Source: JBBQLG01 sp964251665 (lineage in GTDB: Bacteria; Bacteroidota; Bacteroidia; Cytophagales; Spirosomataceae). From it: a stretch of 48,808 nucleotides of DNA. The stretch's first letter is position 1; every line of letters begins with the position of its first letter. This document shows, piece after piece, positions 8,353 to 15,961 of this stretch. A model generated the notes under the pieces. The model saw only the letters and a list, made by a program, of their open reading frames with translations. It did not search any database and was not told where the DNA came from. The stretch is from NCBI GenBank assembly GCA_964251665.1, contig CAXUKO010000030.1, positions 1 through 48,808 on the forward strand, written 5' to 3'. The position numbers and the translations under genes were made by a program.

Positions 8353-9669
8353 ATGCCAATTTTACTGACACTGCTGGGTATTCTGATTCTTGTTGTTCTG
8401 ATTGCTATTGTTCATTTAGACACCTTTATCTCCTTTGTACTGGTATCCATCGGCATTGGGCTGGCATCGGGGATGGCGGTACCGGCTGTTGGCAAATCTA
8501 TTCAGACGGGTATTGGCGGTACACTTGGTGACCTTGTGCTCATCATAGGTTTTGGGGCTATGCTGGGTCGACTGGTAGCCGAAAGCGGAGCCGCCCGACG
8601 CATTACCAATGTCCTTATCGGCTGGTTTGGGATCAAAAATATCCATTGGGGGCTGGCACTGGCGGGGTTTGTTATCGGTATTCCCCTGTTCTACAATGCG
8701 GGATTTATCATCGTTGTCCCCCTGATCTTCAGCATCGCTACGGCGGCCCGGCTTCCCCTGCTGACGGTGGGTGTTCCTATGCTGTCGGCGTTGTCGGTGG
8801 CGCACGGCTACCTGCCGCCCCACCCGTCACCGGCCGCTATTGCGGCTCAGTTGGGGGCTAATGTGGGCAAAACACTCATTTACGGCATTATCGTGGCCAT
8901 ACCAGCGATCATCATTGCCGGGCCTGTTTTCGGTAAGACATTGAAAAACTTCAACCCAAAACCTGATCCTAAGCTGTTCAGCCTGAGCACAATGGGGGAT
9001 GATGAACTGCCCGGTGTTAGCATCAGCTTTTTCGTAGCATTGCTGCCGGTGGTGCTGCTGACGGTCTTCGGTCCATTGAAGGGGTCATTTCCGTCGGATA
9101 CGCTGGTGGGCAGTCTGATAGCGTTGCTGTCAGAAGCTTACATCGGTATGTTAATCTCCGTATTGGTAGCGGCTTATGCACTCGGCATCCGGCGCGGGCT
9201 GACGATGCAGCAAACCATGAAACAACTCGAAGAAGCCATTAAAGCAGCCGCGCCGATTTTACTGGTCATTGCCGGAGCCGGGGCGCTGAAGCAGATTTTT
9301 AATGATTCGGGGACGAGTAAATACATTGGCGAACGGCTGATCGGGCTACCCTTGTCGCCGATTGTGCTGGGCTGGGGTATGGCGGCCATTATCCGCGTAT
9401 GTGTCGGCTCGGCAACGGTGGCTGGTCTGACAACGGTGGGTATCATTCTGCCGCTGCTGCACGCTAATCAGGTCCGCCCCGAACTGATGGTCCTGGCCAT
9501 TGGGTCGGGTAGTCTGATGTTCTCCCATATCAACGATGGCGGTTTCTGGCTTTTCAAGGAGTATTTCAACCTGACCATTAACGAAACGCTGCGCACCTGG
9601 ACGGTCATGGAAACCATCGTTTCTATTGTTGGTCTGATCGGTGTACTAGCGTTGAATGCTGTACTATAG
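8353..9669 (+). CDS. GntP-family gluconate/organic acid permease
   Basis: 438 residues, almost wholly hydrophobic with about 12 or more predicted membrane segments, the usual size of GntP permeases. Family-like stretches are GFGAMLGRLVAESGAARRI, YNAGFIIVVPLIF, AHGYLPPHPSPAAIA and SGSLMFSHINDGGFWLFKEY. Members are inner-membrane H+ symporters for gluconate or related sugar acids. It is followed 80 bp later by an SGNH hydrolase in the same direction, so the two may share a transcript. The exact substrate is not determinable here. Confidence 0.93.
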   Translation: MPILLTLLGILILVVLIAIVHLDTFISFVLVSIGIGLASGMAVPAVGKSIQTGIGGTLGDLVLIIGFGAMLGRLVAESGAARRITNVLIGWFGIKNIHWGLALAGFVIGIPLFYNAGFIIVVPLIFSIATAARLPLLTVGVPMLSALSVAHGYLPPHPSPAAIAAQLGANVGKTLIYGIIVAIPAIIIAGPVFGKTLKNFNPKPDPKLFSLSTMGDDELPGVSISFFVALLPVVLLTVFGPLKGSFPSDTLVGSLIALLSEAYIGMLISVLVAAYALGIRRGLTMQQTMKQLEEAIKAAAPILLVIAGAGALKQIFNDSGTSKYIGERLIGLPLSPIVLGWGMAAIIRVCVGSATVAGLTTVGIILPLLHANQVRPELMVLAIGSGSLMFSHINDGGFWLFKEYFNLTINETLRTWTVMETIVSIVGLIGVLALNAVL

Positions 9670-9718
9670 TGAAGCAAATCTGCCGGACAGTCTATCCAAA
9701 ACGTAGCCGCATTACCTC

Positions 9719-9740
9719 TTGATAATTAATCGCTTATCAA
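9719..9740. promoter_or_regulatory. Inverted repeat before the SGNH hydrolase
   Basis: TTGATAA (9719-9725) and TTATCAA (9734-9740) form a 7-bp inverted repeat with an 8-nt spacer, ending 9 nt before the ATG at 9750. It is a possible operator or leader hairpin. Confidence 0.3.
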
Positions 9741-9749
9741 TATCTACCT

Positions 9750-10403
9750 ATGAAATCGTTTCTTTTTCTACCCCTGCTTGCGCTGCTACTGGCGCTCACC
9801 ACGGCTAAACCAGCCCGCGTTATTTTCTTTGGTGACTCCATCACTCAGGCCGGTATTCAACCCGGCGGTTACATCGACAAGCTAAAGAAAATGATGCCTG
9901 CCGACCAATATGACTTAATAGGAGCGGGTATTGGCGGAAATAAAATCTACGATCTGTTTCTACGGATGGAGGATGATGTACTGGCCAAGCAGCCCGACGT
10001 TGTCGTGATTTTCGTGGGGGTGAACGATGTCTGGCACAAGCGCACCCTGGGTACGGGCACCGATCCCGACAAGTTTGTGAAGTTCTACGAAGCAACGATC
10101 AAAAAGTTACAGGCTGCTAACGCCCGCGTGATTCTCTGCACCCCGGCGGCAATTGGTGAGAAGACCGATTTCTCTAATGAACAGGACGGCGATCTGAATC
10201 AGTATTCTATCTATATCCGCGAGTTAGCTACCAAATACAAACTGCCCCTCTGCGACTTAAGAAAGGTCTTTCTGGCTTATAACCTACAGCACAACTCCGA
10301 CAACAAAGACCGGGGTATCCTGACCACCGACCGCGTACACCTCAACGAAACGGGTAATCAACTGGTTGCCGATGAGATGAAGAAGGTATTGATGAGCAAG
10401 TAG
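9750..10403 (+). CDS. Secreted SGNH/GDSL hydrolase
   Basis: 217 residues. Residues 1-19 are a signal peptide (FLFLPLLALLLALTTA). Block I is FFGDSIT with nucleophile Ser30; the Gly block is GAGIGGNKI; block III is VGVNDVW; block V is TDRVHLNETG with the Asp-x-x-His pair. Family members are esterases or acetyl-esterases, often acting on decorated polysaccharides. It lies 80 bp after the GntP permease and ends at a strong terminator. The export signal and neighbouring sugar-acid permease suggest carbohydrate use, which is inference. Confidence 0.92.
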   Translation: MKSFLFLPLLALLLALTTAKPARVIFFGDSITQAGIQPGGYIDKLKKMMPADQYDLIGAGIGGNKIYDLFLRMEDDVLAKQPDVVVIFVGVNDVWHKRTLGTGTDPDKFVKFYEATIKKLQAANARVILCTPAAIGEKTDFSNEQDGDLNQYSIYIRELATKYKLPLCDLRKVFLAYNLQHNSDNKDRGILTTDRVHLNETGNQLVADEMKKVLMSK

Positions 10404-10412
10404 CTAATAAGC

Positions 10413-10450
10413 AAAACAGCCTGCCAGATTATACACTGGCAGGCTGTTTT
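10413..10450. terminator. Bidirectional terminator
   Basis: A perfect 15-bp stem (AAAACAGCCTGCCAG 10413-10427 with 10436-10450) with an 8-nt loop and A/T ends on both sides. It lies between the converging SGNH hydrolase and DUF4136 genes and can serve both. Confidence 0.9.
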
Positions 10451-10469
10451 ATGTCTGGTCAATTCCACA

Positions 10470-11066
10470 TTATGACCCCTGACGGTCGGGGAACTTCTCT
10501 ACGATTTTCTGCACCTCACGGGCCAGTTGGTCATTAATCTTGGCGGGATTATTCACCGCATCCTGAATAGACCCGCGCCAGACTAGCTGGTGCGTTCGGG
10601 CATCGACCATATCGACAACCACCGTACCGGCTTCGTAGGGTTGCTGCGTGTACTGAGGATTACCAAAATTATAGCCATACCAGCCGGGTCCCCAGCCGCC
10701 ATAGCCCCAGCGTCCCCAGCCGTAGTACGGGCCATATAACGGTCCGGCGAAATTAGAACCGTTACTAACTGTTCGGGTTCTCTCCTGAACAAAAAAGTGG
10801 TAGCCAACCAGGAGGTCCGGCCGACCGGTTACCTGTTTCAGGCCCTTAGTCGCCAACGCCTGATTAACAACGCTCTCCACGTTTTGCGAAGCGATCTGAT
10901 TGTAATAAAGTGGATTCTGGCTACCCTTTACGTCAGAATCCATCCAGTCGTAGGTGCGGTATTTGTTAAAATCTACTTTTGCCGAGTCCACCGCTACCCG
11001 GGGTGAACAGGCGGCTATGGCCAGCACGAAGCCAGCCAGTAACAACATAGTTTTCATAGCGTTCAT
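10470..11066 (-). CDS. DUF4136 lipoprotein
   Basis: 198 residues. The signal peptide ends in lipobox AIAAC with Cys20. The body follows the DUF4136 pattern: VDFNKYRTYDW near the start, DLLVGYHFFV in the middle, then a Gly/Tyr/Trp-rich loop (YGWGRWGYGGWGPG), and GTVVVDMVDARTHQLVWRG near the end. Members are outer-membrane-anchored proteins of unknown role, frequent in Bacteroidota. Met4 is an alternative start. It is a single gene with a shared terminator downstream. Confidence 0.9.
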   Translation of the reverse strand: MNAMKTMLLLAGFVLAIAACSPRVAVDSAKVDFNKYRTYDWMDSDVKGSQNPLYYNQIASQNVESVVNQALATKGLKQVTGRPDLLVGYHFFVQERTRTVSNGSNFAGPLYGPYYGWGRWGYGGWGPGWYGYNFGNPQYTQQPYEAGTVVVDMVDARTHQLVWRGSIQDAVNNPAKINDQLAREVQKIVEKFPDRQGS

Positions 11067-11218
11067 TGAGTATGTTTACCCAAAGACAACGGTATAAGGA
11101 TTAGTAAAGTTATCGAAAAATGAGGCAGTGGTCTACTTGATGAATAGACAAATACATCGGTAGAGCGTTACTCATGGACTGGCTGATCTTTAACTAAATC
11201 ATTATTAACCAACTTGAT

Positions 11219-11632
11219 ATGTGGTGGATTTACGCGTTACTGTCGGCGCTGTTTGCGGCCCTGACGGCTATTCTGGCTAAGATTGGGATAACGGGTGTCA
11301 ATACCGATCTGGCAACGGCCATCCGTACCATCGTGATTCTGGTAGTGGCCTGGGCATTGGTTTTTGCGCGCGGAGCCTACGCGGGGCTACCCGACCTTAC
11401 GGGTCGCAACTGGACGTTTCTGGTGCTGTCGGGCGTGGCGACTGGCTTGTCGTGGATTTGCTATTTCAAGGCTCTTCAACTTGGCAAAGTCTCCCAGGTA
11501 GCGCCGGTAGATAAGCTGAGCGTGGCCATTGCCATTGCTTTGTCCGTTCTGTTTTTAGGTGAAACTCTAACGCTAAAAACGGCTATGGGAGCCGCCCTTA
11601 TTATTGCCGGTACGATTGTATTGATTCTCTGA
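11219..11632 (+). CDS. Half-size EamA/DMT transporter
   Basis: 137 residues with about five hydrophobic segments: one EamA repeat, half of the usual ten-helix drug/metabolite transporter. The C-terminus has the family pattern VAPVDKLSVAIAIALSVLFLGE followed by a final helix. Such half-size proteins are thought to dimerise in the inner membrane. The substrate is unknown. It stands alone, with AT-rich sequence just upstream. Confidence 0.88.
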   Translation: MWWIYALLSALFAALTAILAKIGITGVNTDLATAIRTIVILVVAWALVFARGAYAGLPDLTGRNWTFLVLSGVATGLSWICYFKALQLGKVSQVAPVDKLSVAIAIALSVLFLGETLTLKTAMGAALIIAGTIVLIL

Positions 11633-11795
11633 AGTTTCGCTGTTTACTACGTACCGGAACGTTATGGCCAACCAGGAGTGCAAGGGGCATTCATTACCAT
11701 AAAGTGCAAAGCACCATTGTTTAATAGGCACATGGCTGTGAACCTTTCAACCGATTAAATGAACCGGCTCACAAGGTCACTTTTAACGGGGGTTG

Positions 11796-12143
11796 TTATG
11801 CTGCAACGGCTTTTAGCAATTCTATTTGTCTGGCATGGGGCACCTGCAACCGGTCGAGTTCGCGCTTGGCTTTCAAATAGGCTAAATTGCGGTTGTACTG
11901 TGCCTGGCCATTGAGCCAGAATGACGCATTAATGCCTAATATTTTTTCAAGTCCCAACGCTAAGGCTACCGATATGCTTTTTTTGCCCCGAATCAGTTCC
12001 GAAATGAACGTGCCACTGACCCCAAGCATAGCGGCCAGTTGCTTTTGGGTAAGGTTACGTGCTTCTAATTCATCACCCAGCATCTCGCCGGGGTGGGTTG
12101 GCTGATTGGAAAAAATCTCTTCTCCTTTGCTATTCAGTATCAT
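11796..12143 (-). CDS. higA: HigA-type antitoxin (Xre HTH)
   Basis: 115 residues. HPGEMLGDELEARNLTQKQ begins a helix-turn-helix, with recognition region VSGTFISELIRGKKSIS, and then the typical GINASFWLNGQAQYN tail. HigA neutralises the HigB RNase and represses its own promoter. Its ATG overlaps the toxin stop in a TGATG (12141-12145), so the two are translationally coupled with toxin first, the usual higBA order. Confidence 0.9.
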   Translation of the reverse strand: MILNSKGEEIFSNQPTHPGEMLGDELEARNLTQKQLAAMLGVSGTFISELIRGKKSISVALALGLEKILGINASFWLNGQAQYNRNLAYLKAKRELDRLQVPHARQIELLKAVAA

Positions 12144-12442
12144 CAGTGATAGTCGGTCAACTGTTCAATCTCAATGACTTCAAGGCTCCCTTCTTGGGTG
12201 AGGGCAACCACAATCCGGTACTTCATGTTTACGCGAACGCCAAACCGGCCCTCCAGATCACGTTTGAGCGGGTGGAAGTTCAACGATTTATTCTGCCGGA
12301 TCTCTATGGTAGAGTTTGCCGTAGCTAACTTATTGACTGTTTTCTTATAAGCTTTTAGTACATCTTCATTGAAGGGTTGTCGGCCTGAGTAATTACCCGT
12401 AAACCAGTCCTCAAGCTGATCGTTTAAAAAACGAATAGTCAT
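12143..12442 (-). CDS. higB: HigB-type toxin (RelE/ParE fold)
   Basis: 99 residues, the family's length. FGVRVNMKYRIVVAL and EVIEIEQLTDYH are the last beta strands of the RelE-like fold; KSLNFHPLKRDLEGR carries the basic residues. HigB enzymes cut mRNA on the ribosome. It is first in a two-gene operon with the antitoxin, and no frame damage is seen. Confidence 0.88.
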   Translation of the reverse strand: MTIRFLNDQLEDWFTGNYSGRQPFNEDVLKAYKKTVNKLATANSTIEIRQNKSLNFHPLKRDLEGRFGVRVNMKYRIVVALTQEGSLEVIEIEQLTDYH

Positions 12443-12459
12443 TCATACACAAAGTTAAT

Positions 12460-12480
12460 AATAAACTAGGTAGGTTTATT
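12460..12480. promoter_or_regulatory. Candidate HigA operator
   Basis: AATAAAC (12460-12466) and GTTTATT (12474-12480) form a 7-bp inverted repeat with a 7-nt spacer, 17 nt before the toxin start. The position fits autorepression by the HTH antitoxin. Confidence 0.4.
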
Positions 12481-12557
12481 CTATTGTAGGGGAAGTCCCA
12501 AACATTATTAGTTGCACTGTACCTTCGAACAGAATGATGCGCTAAATCTTCTTCATG

Positions 12558-14672
12558 TTATGGCAGCGCAAACGCTACATACTGATTCCCCTTTTTGGTG
12601 CCCAGCTTAGTGCCTCCGCAGGCAATGACAACGAACTGTTTACCACCAATTTCGTACGTACTGGGGGTCGCAAAGCCGGCAGCAGGCAGGTCGGTTTCCC
12701 ATAGCAGTTTCCCGGTTTTTTTGTCGAATGCCCTGAATTTCCCATCCGGCGTAGCGGCAATGAACAGCAACCCTCCCGCCGTAACGACAGGGCCACCGTA
12801 ATTTTCCGTACCTGTCTGTTTATTGCTTGTTCCTGATGCACCCAGCGGAAGTTTCCAGCGATATTCACCCGTGTTGAGATCGATGGCGTTCAGCGTACCC
12901 CAGGGCGCGGCCAGTGCCGGGTTCCCTTTGGCATCCAGAAATTTGTTATAACCCGTAACTTTAAACGGCACATTAGGCTGAGTTTTCGATGACGCAGCCA
13001 CAGGTTTACCGGGCTTTTCCAGCCCATACAGAAACGAAATAAGCGATTCCTTCTCCTCGCTGGAAAGCTGCGTAAATCCAGGCATCATACCCCGGCCGTG
13101 ACTGACAATATCGGTGATGTACGCCCGGTCACGTCGTTGATTGATACCGACCAGCGACGGGTAGCCGCTTTTGGCGTTTCCTTTACGTTCCGGACCGTGG
13201 CAATTCACGCAATTTGTGGTGTAGATACGTTCGCCCGCGCTGAGGTGTGCCAGAGCGTCAGCTTTGGGCGTGTCGACCAGTTGGAACATCCAGGCCATTT
13301 CGTTTGCATTAACATACAGCATGCCGTCCTGCGGGTCGGCGGCTGCGCCCCCCCATTCGGCCCCGCCATCCGTGCCGGGCAAGGCCAGCGTCATGTTTTT
13401 GCTGAAAGGTTCAAAAGGGCGTTTACCCATTAGCCGGAACTGCGCTATGAGCGAATCGCGGTTGCTGGCGTTGGGGTTTATATCCGCTTCAGTCATGGTC
13501 TGACGCACAAATGGAGCGGGTTTCAGTGGCATGGGCTGCGTTGGCCACGTTTTTTCGCCCGCCACGGTAGAGGCTGGTACTGGCACTTCGCGAATCGGAA
13601 ACAGCGGTGCCCCTGTTACCCGGTCGAATACAAACACGGTCCCCATCTTCGTAATCTGGGCTACTGCATCTATTTTCTTTCCGTTTCGGGTAACCGTGAT
13701 CAGGTTCGGGGGCGCGGGTAAGTCCCGGTCCCAGATGTCGTGGTGAATATACTGGTAATGCCAGAGTCGTTTGCCGGTACGGGCGTCGAGTGCCAGCAGG
13801 CAGTTAGCAAACAGATTCTGCCCTTTTCGATTGCCGCCGTAAAAGTCGAAAGCGGCTGAACCAGTTGGCACATAAATGATATTCCGGGCGCGGTCGACGG
13901 CCATACCCGCCCAGCAGTTGGCGCCCCCAACGTCCGTGTTTTTGTGGTTGTCCGGGCTCCAGGTTTCGTAGCCATACTCACCGGGCTGCGGAATAGTATG
14001 AAATACCCAGGCCAGTTTTCCGGTCCTGACGTCAAACGCCTGAATGTAACCCGGTGCTGCTTCGGCACCTTCATCAACGCGCAGTGGCATCACAATCAGG
14101 TTATTGACAACTGTACCGGGCGTGTTTGAAATGACAAACTTGTTGGCCGCCTGTTTGCCCAGACCAGCCGCCAGACTCACTTTTCCGTTCTCGCCAAAGC
14201 TACTGATCTTCTCACCGGTGAGGGCGTTCAGCGCGTAGAGGTCCGGCCCAATTGTGTACAGGATGCGTTTATCGTCCTTCCCGTCCGACCAGTAGGCAAC
14301 GCCCCGACTGGTGCTGTGCCAGGCTTTCAGGCCATCACCAAACCGCCAGATTTCTTTTCCCGTAGCGGCATCAACCGCAAACGCTTTCACGGTAGCCGTC
14401 ACGCCGTACAGCATACCATCAACCATAATCGGGTTCACCTGCATCTGACCCGTATCGGGAGCGGCATACGTCCAGGCGACCTGTAGTTTTTGGACGTTAT
14501 CGGTATTAATCTGGGTGAGCGACGAGTAGTGATTGCGGTCAGGTCCGCCGAGGTATTCCGGCCAGCCTCGGTACGCGTCAGGAGCCGGTTTGCGGGGGTC
14601 ATCAACCGCAGGACCGAAGGCAGCAAAGCCGAAAAAGAGCAACGTGATAGCGAATAGTAGTATCTGTTTCAT
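12558..14672 (-). CDS. PQQ-dependent dehydrogenase with inserted cytochrome c domain
   Basis: 704 residues. Signal peptide about 1-18. The N-terminal part is a quinoprotein beta-propeller (WPEYLGGPDRNHYSSLTQIN; repeats such as VDAATGKEIWRF, LDARTGKRLWHYQ). A class-I cytochrome c lies at about residues 480-565 with haem motif CVNCH (Cys488-His492) and a distal Met in MMPGF. The propeller then resumes (YRWKLPLGA, LLFIAATPDGKFRAFDKKTGKLLWE), so the haem domain is inserted rather than appended. Related enzymes oxidise sugars or alcohols in the periplasm and pass electrons to the respiratory chain. No PQQ synthesis genes are in the window. Confidence 0.9.
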   Translation of the reverse strand: MKQILLFAITLLFFGFAAFGPAVDDPRKPAPDAYRGWPEYLGGPDRNHYSSLTQINTDNVQKLQVAWTYAAPDTGQMQVNPIMVDGMLYGVTATVKAFAVDAATGKEIWRFGDGLKAWHSTSRGVAYWSDGKDDKRILYTIGPDLYALNALTGEKISSFGENGKVSLAAGLGKQAANKFVISNTPGTVVNNLIVMPLRVDEGAEAAPGYIQAFDVRTGKLAWVFHTIPQPGEYGYETWSPDNHKNTDVGGANCWAGMAVDRARNIIYVPTGSAAFDFYGGNRKGQNLFANCLLALDARTGKRLWHYQYIHHDIWDRDLPAPPNLITVTRNGKKIDAVAQITKMGTVFVFDRVTGAPLFPIREVPVPASTVAGEKTWPTQPMPLKPAPFVRQTMTEADINPNASNRDSLIAQFRLMGKRPFEPFSKNMTLALPGTDGGAEWGGAAADPQDGMLYVNANEMAWMFQLVDTPKADALAHLSAGERIYTTNCVNCHGPERKGNAKSGYPSLVGINQRRDRAYITDIVSHGRGMMPGFTQLSSEEKESLISFLYGLEKPGKPVAASSKTQPNVPFKVTGYNKFLDAKGNPALAAPWGTLNAIDLNTGEYRWKLPLGASGTSNKQTGTENYGGPVVTAGGLLFIAATPDGKFRAFDKKTGKLLWETDLPAAGFATPSTYEIGGKQFVVIACGGTKLGTKKGNQYVAFALP

Positions 14673-14709
14673 ACAACTCAGAACGGGAATAGTACCCGAA
14701 ATGTACGAA

Positions 14710-14739
14710 AAAAGGGCTGATTCGCGAATCAGCCCTTTT
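14710..14739 (-). terminator. Terminator of the trmH remnant
   Basis: A perfect 30-bp palindrome (15-bp arms, AAAAGGGCTGATTCG and its complement), with a run of six T on the minus strand directly after it. It lies between the trmH tail and the PQQ dehydrogenase, so it probably ended the original trmH transcript. Confidence 0.8.
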
Positions 14740-14784
14740 GCAGATCAACCACCCCTAAACGGGCGTACGCTGAATTCTATCTGA

Positions 14785-14802
14785 TCACGGCTGAAGCCGT
14801 GG
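14785..14802. repeat. CCACGGC/GCCGTGG-type short hairpin
   Basis: CACGGC (14786-14791) pairs with GCCGTG (14796-14801) around TGAA, with a wobble pair outside. It resembles the hairpins at 6898 and 8305 and is probably the same repeat family. Confidence 0.45.
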
Positions 14803-14828
14803 GGCGTTGTAAACAACCGTTAGTTTTT

Positions 14829-15026
14829 TTACAAAGCCCGGGTAATGCCGTCAGAACGGTTCGCTTCGATGCGTTGCCGGACGGATTCGTACAGGACTAG
14901 ACCCGTCGCGACGGATACGTTCAGCGACTCAATGGCCCCCATGAGCGGAATCTTCGCGGAATCGTCACACAGGGCCAGAAACTCATCCGAGATGCCATCT
15001 TCTTCCGAACCCAGTAACTTACTGAA
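14829..15026 (-). pseudogene. C-terminal stub of a TrmH/SpoU-family RNA methyltransferase
   Basis: The minus strand encodes 65 residues ending in a normal stop at 14829-14831. They contain the SAM-binding knot signature of the family: LGSEEDGIS, then a segment like IPLMGAIESLNVSVATG, then LYESVRQR. The upstream two thirds are missing: an in-frame TAG lies at 15027-15029 and recombinase sequence starts at 15039. The intact enzyme would methylate ribose in rRNA or tRNA; this piece lacks the substrate-binding part and most of the knot. No N-terminal part is seen elsewhere in the window. Confidence 0.85.
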
Positions 15027-15038
15027 CTAAAACCCTTT

Positions 15039-15685
15039 ATGGTTGTGATTTCTGTAGCTACCTTCGTTCGCGTTTCCACAAAGGGACAGGATTATAGGCA
15101 TCAGGCATTTGACTTGACAGCGTAGCCCAGCGGCAAGGCTATCAGGTCATCCAGATTATTTAGGAAATCGGGAGTGCCACCAAACGAAACAACGTAGCCC
15201 GGCCTGAGATTGATCAGCTCCTGAAATTGTGCCGCTCAAAAACCATTCGCAAAGTACTGGTCACTGAATTTTCGCGCCTGGGTCGTCGACGGAGCGAAAC
15301 GCCGGTGTTGATGGAAGCTATTACCGAAGCAGGTGTTTCCGTTTATGCTCATAACTTAGGCTTGGAAACCCTAATGGCCAATGGCAAACGCAACTCCGTA
15401 GCCAGTACCGTCATAGCGGTTATGATCGAGATTGATGCAATGGAAACCGAACGACTCTCGGAACGCATTCTCTCCGGTTTGGAACAGGCCCGCCGGAACG
15501 GGAAACGCTTGGGACGTCCGCCAGGCTCGAAGATGAATACGGAGCAACTTCTTTTAGAATACTCGGGTGTAGCAAAGGATTTGAAAAAAGGACTTAGTAT
15601 CCGACAAATAGCTTCAATACGGGCTGTCTCACCAGACACCGTTCAACGAGTAAAAAAAGCGATGAAACCCCCTTCAACGGACTAA
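15039..15685 (+). pseudogene. Decayed small serine recombinase (resolvase/invertase family)
   Basis: An ATG at 15039 starts TFVRVSTKGQDY, the resolvase N-terminus with the catalytic Ser. The frame then hits TAG at 15123. A frame one base off continues VAQRQGYQVIQII, then a TAG at 15161-15163, then EIGSATKRNN, RPEIDQLLKLCRS and VLVTEFSRLGRR. The long intact remainder (15164-15685) carries the dimer helix (EIDAMETERLSERI), GKRLGRPPGS and a C-terminal HTH (IRQIASIRAVSPDTVQRV). So there is one frameshift near 15113, where a C seems missing, plus one nonsense codon. A TTG at 15227 could start a fragment without the catalytic Ser. It is probably inactive, and lies directly against the truncated trmH. 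Confidence 0.85.
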
Positions 15686-15736
15686 CGGTCAATTTTGCAA
15701 GTGTCACTTGCAAAATTGACCGTTAGTCCGTTGAAG
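15672..15736. repeat. 65-bp perfect palindrome at the recombinase 3' end
   Basis: A 32-bp arm (15672-15703) and its exact complement (15705-15736) flank a single T. The left arm includes the last codons and stop of the recombinase pseudogene. There is no T-run, so a plain terminator is not the best reading. It could be a mobile-element end, a recombination site or two element ends joined head to head. Confidence 0.85.
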
Positions 15737-15961
15737 CTGAGTGTGCTGAAATAAACACGTTTGTTGAGCCATAACACTTGCCCAACTTGGCCTCATCATC
15801 AATCAAGCTTTTGATCAAGTGTACTGGTAAAAACACTACTATTTTGCGTTCTACTTGCCATAGCTCAAACGTACTCTGTACGATTTGGCACAACTACCCG
15901 ATGAGGCTTTATGCCGGAAATAGGCAGGACTGTTCCAACGGGTGGAAAAAAGGGAGATCGG
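15737..15961. other. Gap without recognisable gene
   Basis: 225 bp between the palindrome and the end of the HTCS gene. Short open stretches occur on both strands but none resembles a known protein. In particular no missing trmH 5' part is found here. Confidence 0.5.

Noticed and set aside
14845..15030. 61-codon plus-strand frame
   Set aside because: It is the shadow of the minus-strand trmH tail, which has the family's motifs.
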